Positions 43,074-52,846 of a DNA stretch of 64,000 nucleotides are shown piece by piece. The DNA comes from Hydrogenophaga sp. (GTDB lineage Bacteria > Pseudomonadota > Gammaproteobacteria > Burkholderiales > Burkholderiaceae_C). Location: NCBI GenBank assembly GCA_016741995.1, contig JACVCO010000008.1, forward strand, positions 62,001-126,000, read 5' to 3'. Position numbers and translations under genes: made by a program. Position 1 is the first letter of the stretch; every line of letters starts with the position of its first letter. The notes under the pieces were generated by a model. That model worked only from the letters and a program-made list of their open reading frames with translations, was not told the DNA's origin and ran no database searches.

Positions 43074-44171
43074 ATGACCGACACCACCGGCTTCCTGGTG
43101 ACCGAAAAACTGGTCAAGCGCTTCGACGAAGCGCTGGCCGTCGACGAAGTCTCACTGTCCATCCGCAAGGGCGAGATCTTTGCCTTGCTGGGCAGCTCGG
43201 GCTGCGGCAAGTCCACCTTGCTGCGCATGCTCGCGGGCTTCGAGACGCCGACCTCCGGGCGCATCCTGCTCGGGGGCCAGGACGTGGCCGCGGTGCCGCC
43301 CTACGAGCGGCCGGTGAACATGATGTTCCAGAGCTACGCGCTGTTTCCGCACCTGACGGTGTGGGAGAACGTGGCCTTCGGTCTCAAGCGCGAGGGCCTG
43401 CCCGGCGCCGAGATCCAGCAGCGCACCGACGAGATGCTGGGCCTGGTGCAGCTCACGCCGTTCGCCAAGCGCAAGCCGCACCAGCTCTCGGGCGGCCAGC
43501 AGCAGCGCGTCGCGCTGGCGCGCAGCCTGGCCAAGCGGCCCAAGCTGCTGCTGCTCGACGAACCGCTGGGCGCGCTGGACAAGAAGCTGCGCGAGCAGAC
43601 GCAGTTCGAGCTGGTGAACATCGTCGAGAAGGTGGGCGTGACCTGTGTGATGGTGACGCACGATCAGGAAGAGGCCATGACCATGGCCAGCCGCATCGCG
43701 ATCATGAGCAAGGGCCGCGTGCTGCAGGTGGGCTCGCCGTCCGAAATCTACGAGCACCCGGTGAACCGCTTCGTGGCCGACTTCATCGGCAACGTGAACC
43801 TGTTCGAAGGCAAGCTCAGCCTCGATCAGCCCGACCGCTGCGCCGTGGCCAGCGCCATCGGCGAGATCCATGTGGGCCACGGCATACCGGGCACGCTGGA
43901 CATGCCGGTGGCCTTTGCCGTGCGGCCCGAGAAGATCGAGGTCAGCAAGACGCCGCCGCCGGCCGACGCCGGCCCCAACGTGTTCAAGGGCAAGGTGAAG
44001 GAGATCGCCTACTTCGGCTCCTACAACACGTTCATCGTGCAGGCCAGCAACGGGCAGCGCGTGAAGATCACCGAGGCCAACACCTCGCGCCACGACCTCT
44101 CCGACATCACCTGGGAGGACGACGTGCACTTCTGGTGGTCCGACATGGCCGGCGTCGTGCTCCGGGACTGA
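43074..44171 (+). CDS. potG: polyamine ABC transporter ATP-binding protein
   Basis: 365 residues, the PotA/PotG length. Walker A GSSGCGKS is at residues 40-47, the Q-loop is in [12 protein letters not shown], the signature is [14 protein letters not shown], and Walker B is [12 protein letters not shown]. The C-terminal TOBE domain (~270-365) includes [12 protein letters not shown]. It energises putrescine or spermidine import by PotH and PotI. ATG 43074 is used; the TTG five codons upstream would lie in the terminator tail. Confidence 0.93.
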   Translation: MTDTTGFLVTEKLVKRFDEALAVDEVSLSIRKGEIFALLGSSGCGKSTLLRMLAGFETPTSGRILLGGQDVAAVPPYERPVNMMFQSYALFPHLTVWENVAFGLKREGLPGAEIQQRTDEMLGLVQLTPFAKRKPHQLSGGQQQRVALARSLAKRPKLLLLDEPLGALDKKLREQTQFELVNIVEKVGVTCVMVTHDQEEAMTMASRIAIMSKGRVLQVGSPSEIYEHPVNRFVADFIGNVNLFEGKLSLDQPDRCAVASAIGEIHVGHGIPGTLDMPVAFAVRPEKIEVSKTPPPADAGPNVFKGKVKEIAYFGSYNTFIVQASNGQRVKITEANTSRHDLSDITWEDDVHFWWSDMAGVVLRD

Positions 44172-44183
44172 GGGAGGACCACC

Positions 44184-45089
44184 ATGAGCCTTCCCATGCC
44201 TGGCAAGCGCTTCGTCATCGGCGTGCCCTTCGGGTGGCTGCTGCTGTTCTTCTTCCTGCCCTTCCTGATCCTGCTGTACATCAGCTTCGTGGACATGGGC
44301 TCGGACATCAGCCCATTCAAGGCGCTGTGGGACCCGGTCGCGGGCGTGCTGCACCTCAAGTACGAGAACTACCTCGCGATCTTCCGCACGGAGGAGGGCG
44401 CACCGCTGTTCCGCACGCTCTACATCGATGCCTACCTGCGCTCGATCTGGTACGCGCTGCTCACCGCCATCTTCTGCCTGGCGATCGGCTACCCGTTCGC
44501 GTACTTCATCGCGCGCTCGCCGGCGAGCATTCGCCCGGCGCTGCTGCTGCTGGTGATGCTGCCGTTCTGGACCTCCTTCCTGCTGCGCGTCTACGCATGG
44601 AAAGGCCTGCTGGCCGACCAGGGCGTGATCAACCGCTTCATGATGTTCCTTGGCATCACCGACGGCCCCATCCCCATGCTCTACACCAACGTGTCGATGC
44701 TGGTGGGCATGACCTACGTGTACCTGCCCTTCATGGTGCTGCCGCTTTACGCCAACCTGGTGAAGATGGACTTCCGCCTGCTCGAGGCCGCGTACGACCT
44801 GGGCACCACGCCGTTCAAGGCCTTCTGGCTGGTCACGGTGCCGCTGTCCAAGGCGGGCATCGTCGCGGGCTTCATGCTGGTGTTCATCCCGTGCGTGGGC
44901 GAGTTCGTGATCCCCTCGCTGCTGGGTGGGCCCGAGAACTACATGATCGGCCGCGTGGTGTGGGACGAAATGTTCACCGCCAACGACTGGCCCAAGGCCA
45001 CCGCGCTGGCCGTGGTGATGATCGCCATCATCGTGATCCCGCTCGCGTTCTATTACAAGTACGCGGGCGATCAGGCCGAGAAACGCTGA
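44184..45089 (+). CDS. potH: polyamine ABC transporter permease
   Basis: 301-residue inner-membrane permease with six hydrophobic segments. The BPD-type EAA loop is seen at LLEAAYDLGTTPFKAFWLVTVPLS, which contacts the ATPase; quoted here in part as EAAYDLGTTPFKAF. The first helix is WLLLFFFLPFLILLYISF. GAGGACCACC precedes the ATG. Eleven nucleotides separate it from potI. Confidence 0.93.
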   Translation: MSLPMPGKRFVIGVPFGWLLLFFFLPFLILLYISFVDMGSDISPFKALWDPVAGVLHLKYENYLAIFRTEEGAPLFRTLYIDAYLRSIWYALLTAIFCLAIGYPFAYFIARSPASIRPALLLLVMLPFWTSFLLRVYAWKGLLADQGVINRFMMFLGITDGPIPMLYTNVSMLVGMTYVYLPFMVLPLYANLVKMDFRLLEAAYDLGTTPFKAFWLVTVPLSKAGIVAGFMLVFIPCVGEFVIPSLLGGPENYMIGRVVWDEMFTANDWPKATALAVVMIAIIVIPLAFYYKYAGDQAEKR

Positions 45090-45100
45090 AGGAGCCCGAC

Positions 45101-45937
45101 ATGAAAGCCTTTCTCGAAAAGCACTTCGGCAAGTTCTGGATCCTGATCGTCTTCGGCTTCCTGTACCTGCCGCTGGCCTTCATGATCCTGTTCTCGTTCA
45201 ACAGCACGCGGCAGGACGCGCGCTTCACCGGCTTCTCGCTGCGCTGGTACGAGGCCCTGCTCAACGACAGCAAGATCGTCGACGGCTTCTTCCTCTCGCT
45301 CAAGATCGCGGGCATCACGGGCGCGCTGTCGGCCACGCTGGCCACCTTCTCGGCCTTCGTGCTGGTGCGCTACCGGCGCTTCCTGGGCCGCACGGTGTTC
45401 AGCGGCATGGTGAACGCGCCGCTGGTCATGCCCGAGGTGATCATCGGCCTGTCGCTGCTGCTGCTGTTCGTGGGCTCGCAGAACTTCTTCGGCTGGCCGC
45501 AGCGCGGCATGCTCACCATCATCCTGGGCCACACGCTGGTGGGCATGGCTTACGGCATGGTCGTCATCCAGAGCCGCCTGATGGAGATGGACCGCTCGAT
45601 CGAGCAGGCCGCGATGGACCTGGGCGCCAAGCCGCACCAGGTGTTCTTCCTGGTCACGCTGCCCAACATCTTCCAGGCCATCCTCGCGGCCTTCCTGCTG
45701 GCCTTCACGCTGTCGTTCGACGACGTGGTGATCACCGAATTCCTGAGTGGCCCGGGCGTGAGCACGCTGCCGCAGGTGATCTTCGGCTACGCCCGCCGCG
45801 GCATCAACCCGACGATCTACGCCGCGGCCACGATCCTGATCGTGACCGTGACCATCGTGGTCATCAGCTACGCGGTGTGGGTGGCGCGCCAGACGCGCCG
45901 GCGGGAACGGGAAATGGCGGCCGCGATCCGCGGTTGA
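45101..45937 (+). CDS. potI: polyamine ABC transporter permease
   Basis: 278-residue partner of PotH with six hydrophobic segments. The EAA loop EQAAMDLGAKPHQVFFLVTL lies near residue 168. FSFNSTRQDARFTGFSLRWY after the first helix is typical of PotI/PotC. Ribosome site GGAG 7 nt before the ATG. It ends the importer set, 95 nt before puuC. Confidence 0.93.
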   Translation: MKAFLEKHFGKFWILIVFGFLYLPLAFMILFSFNSTRQDARFTGFSLRWYEALLNDSKIVDGFFLSLKIAGITGALSATLATFSAFVLVRYRRFLGRTVFSGMVNAPLVMPEVIIGLSLLLLFVGSQNFFGWPQRGMLTIILGHTLVGMAYGMVVIQSRLMEMDRSIEQAAMDLGAKPHQVFFLVTLPNIFQAILAAFLLAFTLSFDDVVITEFLSGPGVSTLPQVIFGYARRGINPTIYAAATILIVTVTIVVISYAVWVARQTRRREREMAAAIRG

Positions 45938-45957
45938 TCGGGCCAGTGGATGGCCGG

Positions 45958-45986
45958 CCGCCGGGGAAAGTGGCTGTTCCCGGCGG
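45958..45986. other. GC-rich hairpin between potI and puuC
   Basis: CCGCCGGGGAA (45958-45968) pairs with TTCCCGGCGG (45977-45986) with one bulged G and the loop AGTGGCTG. No T-tract follows, so it is not a classical terminator. It may stabilise the 3' end of the pot mRNA or support factor-dependent ending. Confidence 0.4.
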
Positions 45987-46032
45987 CAGGCAAGGGGCGT
46001 AGCATGGGGCCACTTTTTGCTCCGCCCCTGCC

Positions 46033-47520
<1,488 letters not shown>

Positions 47521-47536
47521 TCCGCAGGAGACACCC

Positions 47537-48844
47537 ATGAATGCCCCGCAGAAACCCGAGAACCTGAACGCGCCGCACACCAACGGCGCCTGGCACCAGC
47601 GCCGGCTCGCGGCCACGCCGCGCGGCGTGGGCGTGTTCGGCGATTTCTTCATCGAGCGCGCGAAGAACGCCGAGTTCTGGGACATCGAAGGCCGCCGCTT
47701 CATCGATTTCGCGGGGGGCATCGCGGTGCTCAACACCGGGCACGTGCACCCCAAGGTGCAGGCGGCCATCGCGGCGCAGCTGCAGCGCTTCACGCACAGC
47801 TGCTACCAGGTGGTGCCGTACACCGAGTATGTGTCGCTGGCCGAGCGCATCAACGCCATGGTGCCGATCGACGGCCCGGTGAAGACGGCCTTCTTCTCCA
47901 CCGGCGCCGAGGCGATCGAGAACGCGATGAAGATCGCGCGCGCGGCCACCGGGCGCAGCGGCATCGTGGCCTTTGGCGGCGCGTTCCATGGCCGCAGCCT
48001 GTTTGCCGTTTCGCTCACCGGCAAGGTGCAGCCCTACAAGGCCGGCTTCGGGCCGTTCCCGCCCGAGGTCTATCACGTGCCTTTCCCGATGGGCGCCGAG
48101 AGCTTCGAGGACGCGAAGAAGGCGATGGAGCACCTCTTCAAGGCCGACATCGAGCCCAGCCGTGTGGCGGCCATCGTGTTCGAGCCGGTGCAGGGCGAGG
48201 GCGGTTTCAACCCCATCCTGCCCGCGGCGGCCAAGTGGCTGCGCGAGCTGTGCGACCAGCACGGCATTCTGCTGATTGCCGACGAGGTGCAGACCGGCTT
48301 TGCGCGCACCGGCAAGATGTTCGCGATGGAGCACTACGGCGTGAAGCCCGACCTGATGACGCTGGCCAAGAGCATGGCCGGCGGCACCACGCTGTCGGCC
48401 GTGTGCGGCCGTGCGGCCGTGATGGACGGCCCCGCGCCGGGCGGCCTGGGCGGCACCTACGCGGGCAACCCGCTGGCCATCGCCGCGGCGCACGCGGTGA
48501 TCGACGTGATGGAAGAAGAGAAGCTGTGCGAGCGCGCGCAGCGGCTGGGCGACAAGCTGATCGCGCACCTGATCGCCAAGCGCGCCGTGTTCAAGCGCAT
48601 CGGGGATATCCGCGGCCTGGGGGCGATGGTGGCCTGCGAGTTCGTGGACCCGAAGACCGGCGCGCCCGACGCCGACCTGACCAAGCGCGTGCAGATGGCG
48701 GCGCTCAAGCGCGGCCTGCTGCTGCTCACCTGCGGGGTGTACGGCAACGTGATCCGCTACCTGTTCCCGCTCACCGTGGAAGACGCGCTGTTCGACGAGG
48801 CACTGACCATCCTGGACGCGGCGCTGGCCGAGGTGGCCGCGTGA
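47537..48844 (+). CDS. gabT: 4-aminobutyrate:2-oxoglutarate transaminase (GabT/PuuE)
   Basis: 435-residue class III PLP enzyme. GabT blocks are present: IDFAGGIAVLNTGHVHPKV, FFSTGAEAIENAMKIAR near residue 112, GAFHGRSLFAVSLTGK, the cofactor Asp in LIADEVQTGFARTG, and the PLP Lys in TLAKSMAGGTTLSA near 277. It converts GABA to succinate semialdehyde. CAGGAG precedes the ATG. Its TGA overlaps the GTG start of the next gene (GTGA at 48841-48844). No succinate-semialdehyde dehydrogenase (gabD) gene lies in the window; the PuuC-type dehydrogenase might serve. Confidence 0.93.
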   Translation: MNAPQKPENLNAPHTNGAWHQRRLAATPRGVGVFGDFFIERAKNAEFWDIEGRRFIDFAGGIAVLNTGHVHPKVQAAIAAQLQRFTHSCYQVVPYTEYVSLAERINAMVPIDGPVKTAFFSTGAEAIENAMKIARAATGRSGIVAFGGAFHGRSLFAVSLTGKVQPYKAGFGPFPPEVYHVPFPMGAESFEDAKKAMEHLFKADIEPSRVAAIVFEPVQGEGGFNPILPAAAKWLRELCDQHGILLIADEVQTGFARTGKMFAMEHYGVKPDLMTLAKSMAGGTTLSAVCGRAAVMDGPAPGGLGGTYAGNPLAIAAAHAVIDVMEEEKLCERAQRLGDKLIAHLIAKRAVFKRIGDIRGLGAMVACEFVDPKTGAPDADLTKRVQMAALKRGLLLLTCGVYGNVIRYLFPLTVEDALFDEALTILDAALAEVAA

Positions 48845-50190
48845 ACGACCGCAGTGCGGTGCTGAGCGAGCTGGATGCCCGCGCCGCTGCATTGCGCGCG
48901 CAGGGCGTGCACTCGGTGCTGGCCACCTTCACCGACCTGGAGGGCAGCCCCAAGGGCAAGCTGGTGCCGCTGGATGCCCTGGCCGACGCGGTGGCCGTGG
49001 GTGCGGGCTTCTCGGGCCCGAGCATCGTGGGCACCGGCCTGCCGCGCATGGGCGCGCGCAGCGAGTACATGGGCCGCGTGTTGCCCGACACGCTGCGGCC
49101 CTTGCCCTTCATGCCCGGCGTGGCGCACGCGGTGTGCGACGGCTTTGCCGGTGGCGAGCCCTTCGAGGGCGACCCGCGCCAGGTGCTCAAGCGCCAGGTG
49201 GCCCGGCTGCGCGAGCGCGGCTGGACGCTGTGGGTCGGCATCGAGCCCGAGTTTTTCCTGTTGAAGCGCGGCGCCGACGGCCGCTGGGGCGTGGCCGACG
49301 CGAACGACCGCCTGGCCAAGCCCTCGTACGACCTCAAATCCATCGGCCGCAACCTGGGCTTCCTCGACGACATGCGCGAGGCGCTGGGCGCCCTGGGCTT
49401 TGCGCTGCAGCAGATGGACCACGAGGACGCCTGCGGCCAGTACGAGATCAACTACCGCCACGACGACGCGCTCGCTGCGGCCGACCGCTACCAGCTCTTC
49501 AAGCTCACCGCGCACGCCATCGCCGAGCGCCACGGCAGCGTGTTCTCGACCATGCCCAAGCCGTTGTCGGGCGCGCCGGGCAGCGGCCTGCATTTCCACA
49601 TCAGCCTCACCGACGCCAGCGGCGTGCCCGTGATGGCCGACGCTGCGGGCGCTCTGGGCCTGAGCGAGGCCGGCTGGTGTTTTGCGGCCGGCCTCTTGCA
49701 GCACGCCGACGCGCTGGCCGCGCTGAGCGCGCCCACCGTCAACAGCTACAAGCGCCTGGCCGCGAGCCGCAGCGCGTCGGGCACCACCTGGTCGCCGGTG
49801 TGGAAGGCCATCGGCGACAACAACCGCACCTGCGTGTTGCGCACCGTGGCCGGCCGGCTTGAGTGGCGCCTGCCCGATCCGTCGTGCAACGTGTACCTGG
49901 CGCTGGCCGCGCTCATCGCGGCCGGGCTGGATGGCGTTGACCGCCAACTGCGCGCGCCCAAGCCCTGCAAGGACGATCTCTACGAACGCCACGCCGCGGG
50001 CGAGCCTTTGCCCGCGCGCCTGCCGCGCGATCTGCACGACGCGCTGGCCGCGCTCGAACACGACGCCGTGGTGCGCGAGGCCCTGGGCGCGGTGGCGAGC
50101 GAACAGTTCCTCGCGCTCAAGCACGCCGAGTGGGCGACCTTCCACGCGCACGTGAGCGACTGGGAACTGCAGCGCTACGCCGAACAGTAG
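48841..50190 (+). CDS. glutamine synthetase-family ligase, type III GlnT-like
   Basis: 449 residues starting at GTG 48841, which overlaps the gabT stop. Glutamine-synthetase motifs: ATFTDLEGSPKGKLVPLDAL, EPEFFLLKR, QYEINYRHDDALAAADRYQL, TMPKPLSGAPGSGLHFHISL and the adenylate region KAIGDNNRTCVLR, quoted in parts. It is distinct from PuuA at 38855 and closer to GlnT/type III enzymes; relatives include gamma-glutamylmethylamide synthetase. Being coupled to gabT, it may glutamylate another amine (agmatine, cadaverine or ethanolamine-type) or reassimilate the ammonium freed by PuuB. Substrate uncertain. Confidence 0.82.
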   Translation: MNDRSAVLSELDARAAALRAQGVHSVLATFTDLEGSPKGKLVPLDALADAVAVGAGFSGPSIVGTGLPRMGARSEYMGRVLPDTLRPLPFMPGVAHAVCDGFAGGEPFEGDPRQVLKRQVARLRERGWTLWVGIEPEFFLLKRGADGRWGVADANDRLAKPSYDLKSIGRNLGFLDDMREALGALGFALQQMDHEDACGQYEINYRHDDALAAADRYQLFKLTAHAIAERHGSVFSTMPKPLSGAPGSGLHFHISLTDASGVPVMADAAGALGLSEAGWCFAAGLLQHADALAALSAPTVNSYKRLAASRSASGTTWSPVWKAIGDNNRTCVLRTVAGRLEWRLPDPSCNVYLALAALIAAGLDGVDRQLRAPKPCKDDLYERHAAGEPLPARLPRDLHDALAALEHDAVVREALGAVASEQFLALKHAEWATFHAHVSDWELQRYAEQ

Positions 50191-50233
50191 GAACGCCCCC
50201 GCCGCGCTGCGCGCGATCGGGATAATGCGCCGC

Positions 50234-50980
50234 GTGAGCGAGCCCACCACCGCCGACAACGGCACCCGAACCTGGACCAAGACCACCGACCGACCGCTGC
50301 GCAGCGCGCGCAAGTCGCTCGGCATCTGGTTGTTCGCGCGCGTCGTGGGCATGCCCGTGCCCTGGGCCGCCACGCGGCAGACCGATGCGGTGGCCCTGTT
50401 GGCCTTCGAGCACCAGCGCCTGCGCGAGCTGGCCGCGGCCGGCGAACACGTGCCCGCGGTGCTGGCCTTCGACGGCCACGCACTCACCACCAGCGACATC
50501 GGCACCACGCTGGACTACCTGCTGTTCCAGCGCGCGCCCGAAGAACGCCTGCCGCTGATGAGCGCGGCCGCGGCCGACCTGGCGCGCTTTCACGCGCGCG
50601 GCCACTGGCACGGCGGGGCGCAGGCGCGCAACATCACCTGGGACGGTGCGCGCTTTGCGCGGCTCGACTTCGAAGAGCGCCTGGTGCCTGGCCTGCCGCT
50701 GGCCATGGTGCAGCGCTACGACGTGCTGCAGCTCGTGCTGTCGCTGGCGCGGCTGATCGAGCCGCTGGGGCCCACCGCCGTGTACGAGGTGCTGCGCGCG
50801 TATGCCGCGGTGGACGCGGCGCAGGGTGAGGCCCTGCGCGGCTTCATCGCGCGCCTGTTGCCGCGCTTGCTGCGCATCTCGCGCATGGCGGCCTGGTCGA
50901 AGCGGCTCGATACGTCCCGCGAGCTGATGCGCTTGCGCACCGTGCTGGCGGGCATGCAGGCCTTCGTCGACGCTCGCTGA
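50234..50980 (+). CDS. LPS-kinase/InaA-like kinase-fold protein with altered catalytic loop
   Basis: 248 residues from GTG 50234; an ATG at 50225 is also in frame. The fold has an N-terminal region with SARKSLGIWLFARVVG, a hinge near LTTSDIGTTLDYLLF and the catalytic-loop region HWHGGAQARNITW followed by RLDFEE. In InaA/Kdo-kinase/aminoglycoside-phosphotransferase relatives the loop reads HGDxxxxN; here the Asp is Gly (HGGAQARN), while the metal-binding Asn and the DF(G/E) Asp remain. It may be an atypical kinase or a pseudokinase. GATAAT (50221-50226) ends 7 nt before the GTG, suggesting a leaderless mRNA. It may act on the envelope, by family analogy only. Confidence 0.7.
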   Translation: MSEPTTADNGTRTWTKTTDRPLRSARKSLGIWLFARVVGMPVPWAATRQTDAVALLAFEHQRLRELAAAGEHVPAVLAFDGHALTTSDIGTTLDYLLFQRAPEERLPLMSAAAADLARFHARGHWHGGAQARNITWDGARFARLDFEERLVPGLPLAMVQRYDVLQLVLSLARLIEPLGPTAVYEVLRAYAAVDAAQGEALRGFIARLLPRLLRISRMAAWSKRLDTSRELMRLRTVLAGMQAFVDAR

Positions 50981-51751
50981 TCAGGTCTTGTACGACGGAT
51001 CGCTGCGCTCGAGTTTGCGCAGCAGTGCGGGCCACGCAATCTGCGCGCCCTGGCCCGCGGTGGCCACGCGCATCACGTCGGCCATGCCGGCGAGGATGCG
51101 TGGGTCGACCTGCGTGAGTTCGCTGCCACCCGCCAGCGCGTCGATCTGGATGCGGCAGGTGTTCTCGAAGGTGTACATGGCCAGGAAGGCGTTCGGGATG
51201 GAGCTGCCCACGGTGAGCAGGCCGTGGTTGCGCAGCACCAGGTGGTTGGCCTTGCCGAGGTCGGCCTGCAGGCGCGGCTTCTCGTCCGGGCGGAAGGCCA
51301 CGCCTTCGTAGCCGTGGTACGCGAGCGAGGCCAGCACGAAGGTGCTCTGCTGGCTGATCGGCAGGATGCCGTGCTTTTGCGCGCTCACCGCCACGCCGGC
51401 GCGCGTGTGGGTGTGCAGCACGCACTGCGCTTCGGGCCGCGCCTCGTGCACGGCGCTGTGGATCACGAAGCCCGCGGGGTTCACGGGGAAGGGCGAGTCG
51501 AGCAGCTTGTTGCAGGCCATGTCGACCTTCACCAGGCTGCTCGCGGTGATCTCGTCGAACATCAGCCCGTAGGGGTTGATGAGGAACTGGTGTTCGCCGC
51601 CGGTGACGCTGTCCGGCAACTTGGCGCTGATGTGGGTGAAGACCAGATCGCTCCAGCCGTAGGCCGCCACCAGGCGGTAACAGGCCGCGAGCTCGCAGCG
51701 CAGCGCCCATTCTTCGGCGCTGACGACTTCTTTCAAGGAGGGGATGTGCAT
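50981..51751 (-). CDS. class II aldolase/adducin family protein
   Basis: 256 residues. The zinc site of this family is visible as VLHTHTRAGVAVS (two His) near residue 113 and a third His in LVLRNHGLLTVG near 175; FTHISAKLP near residue 38 is the usual N-terminal motif. Members include fuculose- and ribulose-phosphate aldolases and decarboxylases; the substrate here is unknown. ATG 51751 has GGAG at good spacing. Its stop directly abuts the stop of the kinase-like gene. Confidence 0.85.
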   Translation of the reverse strand: MHIPSLKEVVSAEEWALRCELAACYRLVAAYGWSDLVFTHISAKLPDSVTGGEHQFLINPYGLMFDEITASSLVKVDMACNKLLDSPFPVNPAGFVIHSAVHEARPEAQCVLHTHTRAGVAVSAQKHGILPISQQSTFVLASLAYHGYEGVAFRPDEKPRLQADLGKANHLVLRNHGLLTVGSSIPNAFLAMYTFENTCRIQIDALAGGSELTQVDPRILAGMADVMRVATAGQGAQIAWPALLRKLERSDPSYKT

Positions 51752-51864
51752 GGCATGTCTCCGGGGCCACCTCGGATTGGGTGGCCTGCCCGCACTCTAG
51801 GCGCTGTCGTGCGGCCTGTGCTGTCCGAGCAGCGACAGATCCCGCCGGGCCATGGGTGGCCCGG

Positions 51865-52119
51865 TCAGGGCCGTGTCGAGGCTTCGAGCCGGGTCAGCCA
51901 GCGCATGGCATGTGAGCGCTCGCTGCCGCACATGTCGTTGCCAGGCTTGAGCGAGCCGCACACCGCCGGCCGCTCAGGAAGGCCGAACAGGCGGCAGCGC
52001 AAGGCGTCGTCCAGGTGTGGGCAAGGTTGGCCGGCGGGTTTGCCGAGTGGCAGGCCCGGCATCGGGCTGCTGATCGAGGGCGCGATGCAGCAGGCTGCGC
52101 AGCCGGGGCGGCAGTCCAT
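51865..52119 (-). CDS. YkgJ-like Cys-cluster protein (zinc/iron-chelating domain)
   Basis: 84 residues starting MDCRPGCAACCIAPSIS, the Cys-rich start of the YkgJ family, with further Cys at CPHLDDALRCRLFG and AVCGS and a final CGSERSHAM. Seven to eight Cys residues suggest binding of a metal or Fe-S cluster. Role unknown. It starts 2 nt after the stop of the FMN reductase gene and is probably cotranscribed. The gap to the class II aldolase start (51752-51864) shows no gene. Confidence 0.8.
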   Translation of the reverse strand: MDCRPGCAACCIAPSISSPMPGLPLGKPAGQPCPHLDDALRCRLFGLPERPAVCGSLKPGNDMCGSERSHAMRWLTRLEASTRP

Positions 52120-52121
52120 GC

Positions 52122-52721
52122 TCAGTCGGGGGTGTTGAGCTTTCGTGCGGCGCGCATGGCCTGTTCGACCACGCCCTGCACGGCGGCCTGGGCGGTGGCG
52201 TTCGCGAGCTGGCCGTTGTCGTCGAAGGCCTCGGCCGCCTTGCTGAGGGCGAACTGCTTCGGCGTGACCCAGCATTGCAGGTTGAGCAGCAGCGGCGTGA
52301 GGTGCGACAGGCTGCGCAGCCCGCCCAGTGCACCGGGCGAGGCGCTGAGCAGGCCCACCACCTTGCCCGCGAAGGGCTTGGTGCCGCTGGACCAGTCGGG
52401 GTCGCCCTTGATGGGGCTGGACACCCAGTCGATGGTGTTCTTGAGCAGGCCGGTGTAGCTGCCGTTGTATTCGGGCGAGCAGACGACCCAGGCCGGGTGG
52501 GCGTGGAAGATTTCTTTCAGGCGGCGCGCCGCGGCGGGCGTGCCGCGGGCTTCGAGGTCGGCGTTGTAGAGCGGCAGTTCGTGCTCGGCCAGTTCGAGCA
52601 GGGTGACCTGGGCGCCGGCGGCGCGCGCCAGGTCGGCGGCCACGCGGGCGAGTTTGCGGTTGTGCGATTGCGCGCGGGTGCTGCCGGCGAAGACGAGGAC
52701 GGGGAGGGGGGTGGCGTTCAT
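52122..52721 (-). CDS. NADPH-dependent FMN reductase (ChrR/ArsH-like flavodoxin fold)
   Basis: 199 residues. The flavin phosphate loop is [16 protein letters not shown] near residue 9. The [18 protein letters not shown] motif near residue 90 is the FMN-ring-binding signature of the NAD(P)H quinone/FMN reductase family. It reduces FMN, quinones or metal ions such as chromate. CACAAT on the minus strand ends 8 nt before ATG 52721, again without a ribosome site. Divergent from mnmG. Confidence 0.88.
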   Translation of the reverse strand: MNATPLPVLVFAGSTRAQSHNRKLARVAADLARAAGAQVTLLELAEHELPLYNADLEARGTPAAARRLKEIFHAHPAWVVCSPEYNGSYTGLLKNTIDWVSSPIKGDPDWSSGTKPFAGKVVGLLSASPGALGGLRSLSHLTPLLLNLQCWVTPKQFALSKAAEAFDDNGQLANATAQAAVQGVVEQAMRAARKLNTPD

Positions 52722-52846
52722 GGGCCGGGATTGTGGCCCAGCGCCCGGCGCGACGCCCCTGCGCGCTACCGGCCACGCCCCTTGGTGGGACAATCGCGGG
52801 CTCGCCCGCGGCGGCCCCTGTGCTGCCGCGGGCTTCGGAGTTCAAG

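Noticed and set aside
45958-45986. Intrinsic terminator after potI
   Set aside because: Stable stem but no T-tract on the plus strand; kept only as an unclassified hairpin.
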